Shown in pieces: positions 1-12,284 of a DNA stretch of 64,000 nt; positions within the stretch are counted from its first letter, which is position 1, and each line of letters opens with the position of its first letter. The notes beneath the pieces are model-generated. The model did no database searches and was not told the origin of the DNA. It worked only from the letters and a program-made list of their open reading frames with translations. The DNA comes from Berberis thunbergii (Eukaryota > Streptophyta > Magnoliopsida > Ranunculales > Berberidaceae), in NCBI GenBank assembly GCA_003290165.1, contig QNQO01000830.1, positions 124,001-188,000 of the forward strand, in the 5' to 3' direction. The position numbers and the translations under genes were made by a program.

Positions 1-2333
1 AAGATTGATGAAATAAAAATACCTTTGCATGGAAGGTAGAGGCTATAACAAGAAAAACCAGGAAGAAGAGCAACATTGTGAACTTAGCCATATTGGATCA
101 CAAAAGACTGAATGTTACTACAAAAGCCAAGGATTCTGACTAGTACAGATCAAATAATGAATGTAAACCATGACGTGTAATTATAACATAAGGGGAATGC
201 CTAACCACCTGCATGTACAAGTGCAATAAGCTTTACTGAATTTGATTCCAACTATAAAACCACTAGTAGAGGCTAGTAAATTATGAACTACTGCACAATC
301 TAAAACAAAGACTCGGAACAAACTTTTTGAAGATTGAAGAAGCTTCAATGGCATAACAAGTATGCTCCTATGCAACCACAAATTGAGTCCCAAATAACAA
401 AAGCAAATAGTGACTAACACATCTAGCTCTTTAGCGTGATCTGTCATATCATATACATATTGTTGTCCTGAGAGTACTCAGGGCAAGAACCTATTTCACA
501 ATGAAAATTATCACAAACCCAGCAAATAGTGACTGAATTTGCAGCACTTAAGAAGGTTTGTATGAAGTAACCAACAACATGGTGTATGACAATTAGTCTC
601 AAGTCTCGACCAGAAAAGGCTGAAAAGCACACTCCCAGTTGGTGTTTCTGATTTCAAGCAATGAAACCCACACCTACAATGCAAATCTAAATGCAGTTCA
701 ACAAAGGTTTTTATGACTTTGTAAATTTTAAGTTCGTGTCAGCCGACAGACCACTGAAATAATATGTCCATGGTCTAGCCTATTTGGAGATGTGGGAAGA
801 TGGTGGTCATGGCCGAGGTTGTGCAGTCGGGTTAGCTGGACTTAATTGGGCTCATAGATATATACATACCTTGGATTGGGCTCGGGTTAATCACCCTGGC
901 AAGCCTTACTCATACAACAAGATGGCGTTGGTGGAATGTGGAAACTACAAACCCATACCAAAATGTCCTCTTAGAAGCATGGGAGTGGTAGAGAGTGGCG
1001 AGTTATGATGGAAAATAGCATTACCATGATGTACACAAAGAACATTGGAACAGATAATTCACCGCATGATATATGGAAGGCCTGTCATTGTTTTCTCCCA
1101 ATCTAACTAATTTCTGCTCCATGCATGCATGTGTGTGTTTAGTTTAGAGATAAACTGGGATTGAATTGTCCGTAAAATCAGATCAAAATCAACCAAATGA
1201 GAGACAGAGCACTGAATATCTAGATATATTGGAATCAGCCCTACTTGGTGAAACAACTCTAGCTAAGAGGAGATCTGCCAATCTATCTGCGAGTGTGTTG
1301 TCTTCCTCTGGGACAGTTATACTCTACATGATGTGATGCATTAGCAAACCTCGATCACATTTTTTAATTACTTAGAAGATCTGAAAACGACTCATCTACT
1401 CACATCACATTGACACACGGATTATGCAAGTTTCCTCCAACTTTCAACAAAATTAATGAGAAATAAATAGAAAGAAACATGTCTTTCTTCTCTAACAGGA
1501 CTTAAATCAAACAGTTAGTGTTGGACACAAGGATTGCAGAGCATGTAGATAAAATAAAATAAAAAACAATTTAAAAATTAAAAAAAAAAAATCAGAGATG
1601 TCACATTTGATTCTAAACTTCAGAGAAGGTTATGAAGAAATTTAGAATAAACTTCAGAGAAGTCACATAAATAAATTACCTTTGCTTGGATTCTCTTTTC
1701 TCACCACGAATTGATTATGAAGAAATTGACTAACACTAATCAATGATCTCAAATCAAATTCGTCCCTAAAACACAAAGAAATTACGAATAGAGAGCAAGT
1801 TAAGGTTCACAATCTAGTTGAAATTCATACATGAAAACGGAGAAATTATAGAGGTATGCACCTTCCTTGCTTTCAATTGAGACTGAGTTCTAGAGGAGCG
1901 AGCAGGAGAGATCAATCGAGAGTGAAGACGAGATCAATCGAGAGTGAAGAAGGGATCTTCCATGAAATCGATGGAAAGATGCGCGAAATCTAGACTGCAA
2001 GAGATTGATTACGACTTTTGTAAATTTAAGGAATTAGGGCTTTTGTAAATCAAAGGAATTCTTTTGCATCAAATTGGGTGTGAGATCGATCGAGATCAAA
2101 AGAGTGTATTCCTGGAATCGTTGATTGAGATGGATGGAGTTTGAAATGAAGTTGCTTGTTGTGTGAGAGAAGTTTGGGTTAGATAAGTTTTAGCTTTTGC
2201 AGAAATTGGGTTTAGAAAAAAAAAAATGAATAGTAACTCTAATTATTATTTTAAAAAAATGAATAATAACTCTAATTTAACTAAATAATTATTTTATTTC
2301 TTATGTAATTTTATAAATACGGGAATTCTAAAT
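1..2333. other. Region without a recognisable gene
   Basis: I see no convincing coding region here. Short open frames on both strands have no recognisable motif. The reverse strand at about 1195-1345 can be read as a short stretch ending in LADRLADLLL, which loosely resembles the end of an RNase H domain of a plant LINE, but it is too short to call. At 1905-1945 there is a short tandem duplication of agatcaatcgagagtgaag. The tract at 2215-2280 is an A/T-rich near-duplication (two copies of aatarTaactctaatt). Confidence 0.5.
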
Positions 2334-2496
2334 GTCGAGGGAAAGGGCGAGGAAAACAGCGAGGTAAAAGAGGTGGCGGGGGGTGAACCGTTCACCCCCC
2401 TCGAGATGCACATGCGGCACACATCTCGAGGGGGGTGAACGGTTCACCCCCCGCCACCTCCTTTACCTCGCTGTTTTCCTCGCCCTTTCCCTCGAC
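2334..2496. mobile_element. Foldback/MITE-like near-perfect palindrome
   Basis: Two arms of about 75 bp (2334-2409 and 2422-2496) are reverse complements with a single visible mismatch, around a loop of about 12 bp. Each arm also holds its own palindrome, ggtgaaccgttcacc. The outer sequence (gtcgaggg...gggcgagg) recurs at 46543 and, more weakly, at 21358, so this looks like one member of a dispersed family. The near identity of the arms implies either recent insertion or continued homogenisation. No convincing target-site duplication could be fixed. The superfamily is unknown. Confidence 0.7.
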
Positions 2497-2701
2497 GCAT
2501 AGCAAAGCTCTTATAAATATATTATTTACAAAAATAATAATAGTAACTTAAGTCAATAATTAGTAACATCTTTTTGAGTTACGATACTTGTAAAACAATG
2601 ATGAGTTATAAATTAAAAAATATTGATGCTACTAATTATTTATTTTGGTGTAATGTGTAAAATCGGAATCTCAAAAATGTCTCTAACAATTTTGAGAAAA
2701 T

Positions 2702-2875
2702 TACTTTTAAGACTTACTTTTTCACAAAATAGACAATTTAGATATCATAGTTGATGACTTGATGTAATGGCTAATTTGTGCATAATTTTATACTTTTATG
2801 ACTAACAATGCCTTTTTTTATTAACCCATAAATTAATATGACATATTTACCCTTCTAAACAAATAGGAAACCTAA
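2702..2875 (+). repeat. Left terminal inverted repeat of the MULE
   Basis: The block contains tttcacaaaatagacaattt and tgactaacaatg, which reappear in reverse complement at 15012-15180. Identity is high but not perfect, with small indels. Long, AT-rich terminal inverted repeats of this size are typical of MULEs. Confidence 0.8.
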
Positions 2876-3419
2876 TTTTATAGTTTGATGATCAACAAAG
2901 ACTACAGAAGAAAAAAAAACCTACAATTAACAACAATTTCAATAAGTTGACCATACACTAGAACATTAGCTTGTTCATTGACCTGAAAATAATGGATATC
3001 GCATGATAAATCCTAATTTTAGTTACTCTTTGGCTATTAATAATCTAACATTGAGTAAAGTCTTATTTGCAAGTATAACCAAATAATAACTGGTTTTGAC
3101 AGCTGCTACGTTTTTCAATCCAAGTCCATGCTTACTGCTTTTATCGCTTTTCCTTGCAGAGATTATACAACTGCTAGAACTATTGTTATACAACAATTGT
3201 TATACAGTGCAACTACTACTATACAATACAACTACTGTTGTACAATTGTCATAAAATGATGAGAAAATATATGAAGCCCTAAACTGCCGTTGTACTAAAA
3301 TGATGAGAAAGTATATGAAGATATTAATATAGTCATTTGAAGCTAACAATTGTCGTAAAATAATTACTCAAATTACAGTTAAAAAAAAGAGATAATAGTC
3401 TACTCAATAAAATCAAATA

Positions 3420-3827
3420 GCTCGAGTACAAGTATTTTGATAGTGGCCCTCTTGGCCACATCTACGACAATGTACAACTCTCTTTGGCACTTCTTGTGAT
3501 TCAATGCACTTTTTCTTTGGACGTCCTAGTCTTGCACAAGTTGCCGGAGGTTGAATCATTGGTACTTCATCTATCGGAGCTTCATCCATAGTTGACTGCC
3601 TATCCCATGTTTCTATTGGTAAGATGAAATGTACATAAATTTGCTCTTATGTTCTCCTCTTATAACAATCATCTACATACTCATATGGATTCATTTCCAG
3701 CGTTTTCATCACAACACATGCATGAATGCAAGTCAAACCACTATGCCACCAATCCATGCAACTACAAAATCTCTCAGGTAGATTACTCTAATGACTAATT
3801 TCCCCACCACAAACTCATACTCACTAG
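3420..3827 (-). pseudogene. MULE transposase, C-terminal part (SWIM and zinc knuckle)
   Basis: Read on the minus strand, this piece follows on from the transposase fragment at 12502-13857 once the CACTA is removed. It shows the end of a SWIM-type zinc finger (C-I-H-A-C spacing), the stretch MNPYEYVDDCYK typical of plant MuDR transposases, a basic GRPKKK segment and a zinc knuckle CRRCGQEGH. In this family the SWIM and knuckle regions contribute to DNA or RNA binding. The fragment contains stop codons and a frame change, so it is a decayed 3' end and not a separate gene. Confidence 0.75.
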
Positions 3828-3830
3828 CTA

Positions 3831-4140
3831 CACTACACCAAAAACCCCCATTAGCAACGGTTCTATACCGTGGGCGTAAGCCATTGCCACGGCTAAGAGC
3901 CGTGGACTACAGGGGCGTCGCGAAATCCTTTGTAACGGCTATAAACCGTTGCTAAAATTGTTGCAACGGTTTTATATTCAGGACGGTTGATGCTTTAGCC
4001 ACGGTTATAAACCGTTGCTAAAAGTTTAGCAACGGTTTTAAGCCGTGGCAAGTTTAGCAACGGCTTAAAACCGTGGCCAGACTTGCCACGGCTTAAAACC
4101 GTTGCTAAACTTTTAGCCACGGTTTTAAGCCGTGAATAGT
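3831..4140. repeat. Left subterminal repeat array of the CACTA
   Basis: About a dozen copies of a motif near agcaacggYttataaRccgtggc occur in both orientations. Known En/Spm-type elements bind their TNPA-like protein at such arrays. The array ends in a poly-T run at 4143-4159. Confidence 0.85.
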
Positions 4141-4368
4141 AATTTTTTTTTTTTTTTTTGCTATCAAATGACTTTTGATTACATCTTATGGGTAAGTATA
4201 ATTCAGCACGTGAATCAAATAAATAAAATTTAATATGACTTTTTATTAAATTTAAAAATAGCATTTACAACCTCTGATCAGCAAATTCCAACAATTGTTT
4301 TCAAGCAATTCATTACAGTAGCAACATTTACAATTCATCATTGGCTACTGATCATCTATCTACATGCA

Positions 4369-4449
4369 CTACAAATAAACCTTCTTTCTGAGTCTGCTTT
4401 TCCTTGCTGCCTCTCTATTCTGAGCAAGCCTTCTCAATAAGTTTTCCAT
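4369..4449 (-). pseudogene. Captured exon fragment of a TGA-type bZIP transcription factor
   Basis: The minus strand reads RRLAQNREAARKSRLRKK, the basic DNA-binding region of group-D (TGA) bZIP factors (N-x7-R signature). An acceptor-like tattttcag/tgcag context lies upstream and a GT follows the last Lys-Lys codon, matching an exon border. Only this exon is present: there is no leucine zipper and no DOG1 domain, and read-through stops after three more codons. On its own it cannot encode a factor. As an exon in a chimeric transcript it could supply a basic peptide. It lies at the 3' end of the captured gene series, in the same orientation as the others. Confidence 0.8.
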
Positions 4450-6799
4450 GTAAACACTGAAATATATCAACCCTGCACCCATCATATATATAAACACTGA
4501 AATCAGACTATTTGATTGGAAATGAGATTCATCCAATAAACAGAAAAAAATTAATCAGTGAATGATGATCTTTATTGACTATGAAACACTTTATTTTGTA
4601 AATTAGGGAAATGCTATGCATCAACAATGCTAACCACTTTATTGCCATTGTATATCTCTTGTATATTCTCTTTATTCATACAAGTCTGACCAAAAAAAGA
4701 GACACATTGCAATGCAATGTAATGAACAATAATGAAGAAACAACTTATGATTTGGCCGAACTTGACTTTAGTTAGGGCTTCAAGGCATAAATGGCAATAG
4801 ACCCTTCACAAACTAAATCTCAAAATCAACTCTTCAACTAAAAATAGTGAAGTGGAAAATTTTCCAAACATTTAACATAACGACTACTTTTTTCTAAGGA
4901 GCTGAATTTTCCCACAAAAAACTTATTAGTGATTTCCTTTAGGCAACCAAGCCAAAAGGGTGTTTAATACCAGCACACATGACTTAAATTAAATTAAACA
5001 TGTTTTTACTTTAGGCAAAACTATTGAGTCACAACGAGTCAATGACTACCAAAAAATTAAATTAAATTAAACATGTTTTTACTTTTCGACTATCTGAAAC
5101 ATGCAATATTGCAATGAGATAATCAACATTGTAAGATTATGTCCTTTTTCTTACCTGAAACTGAAGATCAAATAAGTATATGCTCTTCACAGCAGCAGTG
5201 CAAGGATATTAAATCTCACAAACTATAAGTCAAAACAGATGGTGCAAAAACCACCAGATTCCTCAAAATGTCCTACGGATATACATTAATATAGAAAACA
5301 TTCACCAGATTAAACTGCCTAAATTGTACATGCTGGAAAAGTTTAATGATAAATTTCACTTTACCTGGTGAGTGAGCATAGTAACACCACAAAATCTACA
5401 AATAAAACAAAGCTGAACCAAGGATATCAATTGACAGTTCATTGGCTGTAAATCTTATAATCACAAAATCCGCTGCGAATGCCATGGGGGGCTTTGCTAC
5501 CTGCAACAATGAAGATGAAGGTAATGAAAAAAAGTCTTCTTCACAGAAAAAGAAAGCTAAGAAACAGATGGAAAAGAGATTTGGTTTAATACAACCCAAC
5601 GAGTTCTGATTTAAATAACAAGCTGACAATACACCTAATCATCCATATATTTTGAGCATCCAGGTGTTACGCTTTCAGAATGTAGAATTCTAATGGTATA
5701 GAGGATAAGATATACATGCCCAGTTGCAGACAGAAACAAAAAAACTAAAGACAAAAATAGCAGCCCCTTAATTTAATAGCATATTATCTGTGTATAATAA
5801 TAGAGTAAACGAGTAAGGAGACATGCTCACATTATGCTTCTTTTCTTCTTTCTTCAATTATATCCGATTTCTATAGATTTTGATAATAACCCATGACCAA
5901 GACAGTACCCATATTGTTTTTAATGAAGTAACCCGTTCGATCCCATCAAATAAACAGAGAACCACTAAGAACAAAGGGAGCACTAGGATTTTAATTTAAT
6001 AAATGTTATTTGAAAATGCAGAGTCATCAAAATCATGAACCATATATTCATTCAAGAACTTCTCCAATCTATATGTGTTTCACAGTTTCCTCTCTAAACT
6101 TGTCATTTCTAGCCGCAATAGGAGCTCCCAAGAACCCCTCCTTCTCCTTAAAATGGTAGTTAAATTCTCAATTCAGCTAAAACCTAACTAATGCATGATT
6201 CAAGTACAAATCAGAAATACCCAAATCAAGATTTCACTCATTGTACTAACAATAATGCAAATTCAAGCCAGCGCCAGCCAGAACCCATTTTATAAAAGCA
6301 CAGCCATAACTGCTAACAGAATGAACACAAGGCATTTTCAGGTCCATGGAAAACAGAGATACCCAGATGTGAAAAACCTTTCAATACATCACATATATTA
6401 TATATAGCCAAACAAGCAAAGAACCCAAACCCATTTTGGGAAAGCAAAATTGACACCAAATCCAACATTTAAAGCAGAAAATGTAACACAAACAAGAAAT
6501 GAAAAAGAAGCGGGGGGCTTACAGCTTCTTGAGAGATCTCCAAGGCCAGTCAAGCAATCTACATGAGCGAGCTTCTCCAAACACAAAGAAGAAGATGGGC
6601 TTCTCACAAGAGAGTAGTCTCTCTCTCCAGATTTTCCAGATTAAAATGTTTTCCAGATTTTCAGCATTAACAAATCAGCCCACCCACTCACTCACGAGAA
6701 AACTTTATTTTTGTTCAAAATTTTGGGACAAAATCATAAAGGTATTAGCAGTAAATCCATCAGGCTTGCTCTCTGTGCAGGTATCTTCATGAAATTTTT
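4450..6799. other. CACTA interior with no identified coding sequence
   Basis: This is AT-rich DNA between the bZIP and kinesin fragments. On the minus strand, about 6525-6625 looks like an untranslated leader (pyrimidine/purine-rich, followed by a possible donor ctgtaag). About 5470-5510 looks like an exon start after tgttgcag, with an ATG at 5485. I cannot assign either to a gene family. They may be further captured exons. Confidence 0.35.
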
Positions 6800-7383
6800 T
6801 GAAATATTGACAATGTGTCTTCCAAGAAATTTTTTTCTACTTTTTTGAAATATTGATTCAACTCATTATTAACACTTCCTGAAACTTTTTGCATATCAAG
6901 CATTTCTTGCTGTAGCCTTCCCTTTGTTTCGATCTCTTGCTCATTCATGTTGTTCAACACCTTTGAGACCTGATCATAAACAGATGAGAAATGTTAATGA
7001 CCATAACTTTATCATGGTTATGAAACCAAGCATGATCAAAAGGTTTGTGGTTGACCATAGCTGTTCTGTTAGATGTTAAAGTTCCTAATATGAAGGCAAT
7101 CTTTTCAAGGGCCGCTTTCTCCTCTCTGGAAGACTCTTCCTGCACATGTAAAACTAGATTTAGTTAGTTTCTCTTTAAGTCCTAAGGTTAAAATCACACA
7201 CAGATGATGTCAATCAGCTATGACCTGAAATGTTCTCTTCAAAGACGCCAGCTGCCGTGATTTTTCCACCTGATTCTCTTCAACAAAAGTCATGAGCTTG
7301 GATGAACGGTGATGGAGGTCACTGAAAAATTCATTTGTTGCTTTTGAAATCAGTTGAGCAGTGATCAAACTCCTACAAAGTCC
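6800..7383 (-). pseudogene. Captured kinesin-5-like coiled-coil tail fragment
   Basis: Three consecutive exons on the minus strand have consensus borders: 7383-7225, 7139-7056 and 6969 to about 6800. The encoded text is a charged coiled coil with SDLHHRSSKL, REEKAALEKIA and RLQQEMLDMQKVS. This spacing resembles the tail of plant kinesin-5 motors, as in the family's EERQLLEKVAELLASSN...RLQQEMSTMQ region. The motor domain is absent. The last exon runs into a stop (TGA) near 6790. It is a fragment captured with introns by the CACTA. A different long coiled-coil kinesin is possible. Confidence 0.6.
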
Positions 7384-8012
7384 CTGGAATTCATAAAGAA
7401 TGTGATTGTAATCAAGCATCCAATAATGACAGATGTACGCATAGAGGCCTTACACAATGGAAGAAAGCATCGGAAACAAAGATGAAACCATGCATGTATT
7501 TAATTGAAACAGTTAATCATGTGAAGGTAACTGCAATAATACCTCCTCTTGTTGTTGAGCTGAAAAGTTTAATAGCACAATAATACCTGACTAATTACTC
7601 TAGTCCAAGGCAGGCCTGGTTGGAATAATAACGAGTGACAAACTGACCATGCCCACTTAAGGACATAACAAAGTAAGAGGTTAGCCATAATCACAAAATG
7701 CATCATTTTTCTTCCTCTTCCTCACTTTTGGAAAATTTTCTTGAAATCAAACACAACCTTAGTTTTTCCTAGTGACTGTAGGGAAATTAAAGAGGCAGTG
7801 ATTATAAAACAGGGTAGTCCATGCAAAAACTGAATAACTGGTCCACTTTTTTTTTTTTTTTAAATTTTAAAAAAAAATAGTTTAATATAAATATATATAC
7901 TTATTTATGTGAAAAGATAAAACTCTTGAGAAAGATAAATATATATACTTATTTAGTGAAGACAAAAAGGAGAATGCCAACCAAGAGATCTGATGCATGC
8001 CTCTTATTTATG

Positions 8013-10386
8013 CTAAAGAATGGTCAAAGATGCTGCACGTCTCACAATTTCATGTGAACCTTCTATTTTGCTCCTCAAGGTCCTGCAGAACAATAGTGTT
8101 GTCTGTCATGTATAAGCACCGGAGTGAAATACAAAATCAACTGAGCTATGTGTGTGTTTGAACAGAATCTGAAGAAGAGGACTATGTGTGTCGATACAAG
8201 AAGAGGACCAAGTCTATAATTGTCAACATGTAGAAATTCAATTTTTTTGTGGAAAGTACATAGCTTAGCATGAGAGAAGACAAACCTTGAACATGGAAGC
8301 CAACCACTAAGACCGACAACTACACTTAAGTTGACTCGGTACTGATTGCCATTTCCGTACTTCCCCTGAGCACAACAAGTGGCAGAGTAGAGAGCAGTCG
8401 CTGCACCCATACTAAAGCCCGCAACACCCAGTTTTACTGCAATCAAAAAGATGTGCACAGGTTATGATAGAAAATTCAACTGAAAAACTCAGCAATATGC
8501 CGTAAAAATATATGTTAAGCCTCAAGTCAGTATGTGACAAGGAATATCAGTTTAGGTACAGTTCATAATATCAATAACTTCATAGGTTATATTATATGGT
8601 GAGGTGAACAAATATTAAATGTTTGAAATGTAGGCTCAACCTATAAGTTAATAACACAAAGTGGAAAATGTGGCAGACATGCTCATAAATCATGACAATA
8701 AGCAAATTCTCTTTGTCGCAAAACACTGTAAATAGATGGAATTTCTAAGAAGAACCTACTGTCAGATGGCTCAGTCGACAACAGGTTTTCAACATGTGCT
8801 GCTGCAGCATCTAAGCCTACCACATCGTCAGGTCCGTCTGCTGAAAGTTCTCCTACATCAAACCCTGGTATAAATTGAACAAGCATAAACAGTCATACTT
8901 ATAGAAGAGTTTACTTGAATTAAGTCCATAATTAACAAAAGAAGTTTACATAAAGATATGAAATCTTACATGCTGTGCAAGGAAATCCACCAAAGGCTGC
9001 TACTGGTCTTGTCGGAGCTGTAGGACATATCCATTTAATCTGCAACAAATTCGACAGGACTATTACTAATAAAGTACATTCAAATGCTATAATCATTGTC
9101 AACAAAGCTAACAACTGATTTTACAGATGTCTGCAACAAACACAACACAGAACTATTAGAGTCCTTACATTTGGAAGATGTAGAGACTCCAAAAGTTGCG
9201 AACAGCTGCATACAAATCAAAAACAGATAATTAGACAGCCTATCCGGGATTATCTCCTTCTCATAATTAAAATCTGTTCAACAAGGCATTAACCAAACAT
9301 TGAAAAGTGCAATACGTTACAATTCAATTATATGCACTGTTAGTTTTTTTATTAAGATCTTCGAGACTACTGAGACAAAACTTTGACAGTTTCCAGATTT
9401 GGGTTATGGAGACCACATGCCAAAGTTAGGTGTTGCCCTAAGTGTGCTAATGGAGAAAACTAGAAAGTTGCTAAGTGCACAAACAAAATGGAACACATTA
9501 TAAAAATTAGTGTTAAATATATCACACTTTTCAGAGATGCAAATGACAATGGGATCATCAGAAAGTATAATGAGAGAAACAGGTTTAATCTTAGGTCGAA
9601 CCAGCAGCTACAATCAACTATACTATCAAGGTAGTGGAACTAGTGGTCCCCTAGTATATAAACTTGTGGCATATTCACTTTTTCGATATAAGACTCGATT
9701 AAGCTTTGCATTGAGATGAATAAAGAAGAAAGGACAAAAAACAAGTTTAGTTTCACAGAAGTGCTTCACTCCCGCATCAAATCAATTAGAATGAGAATCT
9801 TGTTGACATGGATGTTTACTTAAGCTTCGCATGTAAAGACACCCAGGAGAAAGCAGGACAAGACATTGCTGATGCCTGCATGGCACTAGCTACTATGGAC
9901 TAGTGATTACATTTCTTTCTAGATATACACCCTAAATCAATATGAAGTTCAGATCATAATCATTAAGAATATTTCGACAAAAATAGCTCCAATGGAAACT
10001 TCTCAAATCCTTCAAACATCTAGACATTGTTAAAAACTATAACAAATGGGCATAATAGTAAATAATAAATGGCTATACCTCAAGCCATTATCGCCAAGGC
10101 CGTGTAGCCAAACCATGGTAGCTTGATGCTTTCCTTTAGGCCTTACAACATGGGTCCTTCCGAATTCAAATCCTCGCCCAGCCGATCCACTACCTGAAAG
10201 TTCAAATCTACAGAGTTCAGACCACCAAAATCCAAGAAATAGACAATACCCATTGCCATCAAACTATCAATAGCTGTCTACCAATACACACAAAGAGCTC
10301 TCATTGCCAATAGCAATATTGTGGCCATTAAAAATAAGTAATAATTGGAACTAACCAGAACCCACAGTGGGACTATTGTAGCTCAT
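8013..10386 (-). pseudogene. Captured acyl-protein thioesterase (alpha/beta hydrolase), 3'-truncated
   Basis: Seven exons on the minus strand have intact GT-AG borders: 10452-10356 (ATG at 10386), 10193-10079, 9205-9169, 9039-8970, 8864-8760, 8436-8286 and from 8082. They join in frame and follow plant acyl-protein thioesterase/carboxylesterases closely: start MSYNSPTVGSG, then FEFGRTHVVRPKGKHQA, VWLHGLGDNG (oxyanion region), KWICPTAPTRPVA, and the nucleophile motif GFSMG with its Ser. Family members remove S-acyl groups from proteins or lipids in the cytosol. The frame hits TAG at 8013 just after RRAASL, where relatives continue with LCHG and the catalytic Asp and His. About 60 C-terminal residues are therefore missing and hydrolysis is unlikely. 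Trp appears only after splicing across the exon 4/5 border, so splicing information is preserved. Confidence 0.88.
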
Positions 10387-11360
10387 CTTAACAGGCTGGA
10401 GAACCCCTCCACTAACAAGACCCCCTTCTTTTTCAACAATTAAGAAGAGATCCTGCAATGAAGAAATAACTCAATTGACAATCTTTATTTATACAAAATT
10501 TGAGTGGGTTAGGGTTGGAATAATGGAATAAATCCCATGAGTCTACATCAGCTGCTCTCTTATTTTACTCCAGCTCTAAGCTGGTCTGGAAACAGCCTAG
10601 AACCCCAGAAAGTGAAAGACACCAACAAGAAAAGTAGGAAATCTTTATGAGCACAGAATCCATAATAAATCATAACATGAATGAGCCCACAGCACAATAC
10701 AACAAGCAGCTAAGGTGGTCATTTGGATTTGCAAAAAAACACAAAGAATCTATGCTTTGAGGACAGTATTGGCAAAGTAAAGGAATCTCAACTACAACAA
10801 CCTCAAGCATATTTCCAAAACAAAATCAGTATAAACCTCATTTCTCATTTTGTTGATAGATGGATACCCCTAAATACTTAAATCACCTAAAAAAACACTT
10901 CAATCACCCAAAAACGAAAATTAATATACAAGTAATGAAATGGGGTTATTCATTCAAGCATTTAAAACTAACCTGAAGTGGAAGTGGACTTACTTTAGTG
11001 AAGAAAACACAAAAGCAAATGAGCTTTTTTCCCTCCTTCCCCTTCACTTCTCCTCTCCTTTGAGCTTTCTTGATTTTTTGTCTAATGTTCTGCACAGACA
11101 CTCCTACTACACACACAGGTGATGTAGTGATACAGAAGCGAGGGGGCAACAAAAAACTCCAAAAACAGTCCTTGTAAATATCTATATACTGAAGTAGCAT
11201 TCTTCTCGTGTATACAAAGCAGACGAGTTAAAGCTCAAACGTATAAAACTAAAATTGTATATAGAAATGTAAGCAATCTTATGAGGGTAACTGCAATCTT
11301 GTGAGAGTATGAGATACAGATAGGGAAGTACATTATAAAGTAGAGTTAAATCATAAAAAC

Positions 11361-11892
11361 CTGGCGACTTCGCAAGCCTGGAGGACACTGAATCCCTTAG
11401 GAATTTTGACTGGGTACCCATCGACGAAAACGATTGCTTCATCGGGGTTGGGGAGATGAACCCTAGCTCCAGCTACAGGGATTCGTGGAGGGTGAATTTC
11501 AGGGGCTGGCTCCGCTGCGGCTTCTTGGCTACCCCAATTGAAGAAATTGAAGGAGATTTCTGGGTTGTGTTTGGTTTTGTGAAGAACTTGAGTGAAAATG
11601 GTGGGGGTGAATTTGATGGAGAGATGGAGGTTTTGGAGGTGTGGGATCCAGTTTTGTCTCTGTAAGAGAAGAGTGGAGATTTGGGAGATGAGTTGGTTTT
11701 GTTCGATTTGGGTTCGCCATTTGAGAGAAGATCTTTTGGTTTGTGTGGAGAAATTTTTGAGGAAATGAGATGAGTTTCGATTGAGCATTTGGCGATGAGA
11801 TGTTGGAGTGCGGAGGATGCGAGAGGAAGAGGGGGCCTGCGGTGCGGGGGAGGCGGCGATCTGAAGCAAATAACTAAGTGGAACTGAAACAT
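11361..11892 (-). pseudogene. Chimeric captured exon: PPR N-terminus fused to complex I 75-kDa subunit
   Basis: One exon of the minus strand joins two unrelated gene pieces in one open frame. The first part (about 11869-11510) has an organelle-type leader rich in Arg/Ser, then [15 protein letters not shown] and FTQVLHKTK, the usual N-terminal text of plant P-type PPR proteins. The second part (about 11505-11361) contains [20 protein letters not shown], the [2Fe-2S] ferredoxin-like start of NADH dehydrogenase subunit 1 (NDUFS1). It ends at a native-looking donor (gccag/gttttt). The iron-sulfur cysteines downstream are missing except the one in LQAC. Upstream (11890-12100) is a leader-like region with a donor (ccg/gtaaga). 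If spliced onto the thioesterase exons, the frame would not be kept. Confidence 0.8.
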
Positions 11893-12284
11893 CTTACCGG
11901 AAGGAGATCTGAACCAATCTGAGAGCAGGGCGAGAACCTCTTCTCCTCGCTGGAACCCCTCCTCTTCGCTGGATCTGAGATCAGGGCAGAGAGCTCCTCG
12001 CTGGATCTGAGAATCTGCTTCGGTTCTTCATCTTCTTCTTCAGTTCGTCATTCTTCTCCTCTGCGCCAAACCTCTCTCTGATTTAGGTCGAAATTTTTTT
12101 CACAATGACCGCGCAAACAGATCTAGGTCGAAATAGCAAAACAAAATTCGCCAATTTTTCGCCAAATTTTTTCCCCAAAATTTTTCGCCAGAGCGCGAAA
12201 TCACTCTTCCCCCCATTTTCGCCAGAGCGCGAAATCACTCACCAAATCTCTCACACGCAGGAGCGCGGCACGTGCAAAACGATT

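Noticed and set aside
784..1008. A 74-codon open frame on the + strand
   Set aside because: No recognisable motif, no promoter or intron context, and length compatible with chance.
1195..1345. Short reverse-strand match to an RNase H-like ending (LADRLADLLL)
   Set aside because: Too short and without the catalytic residues; could be chance or a tiny LINE remnant.
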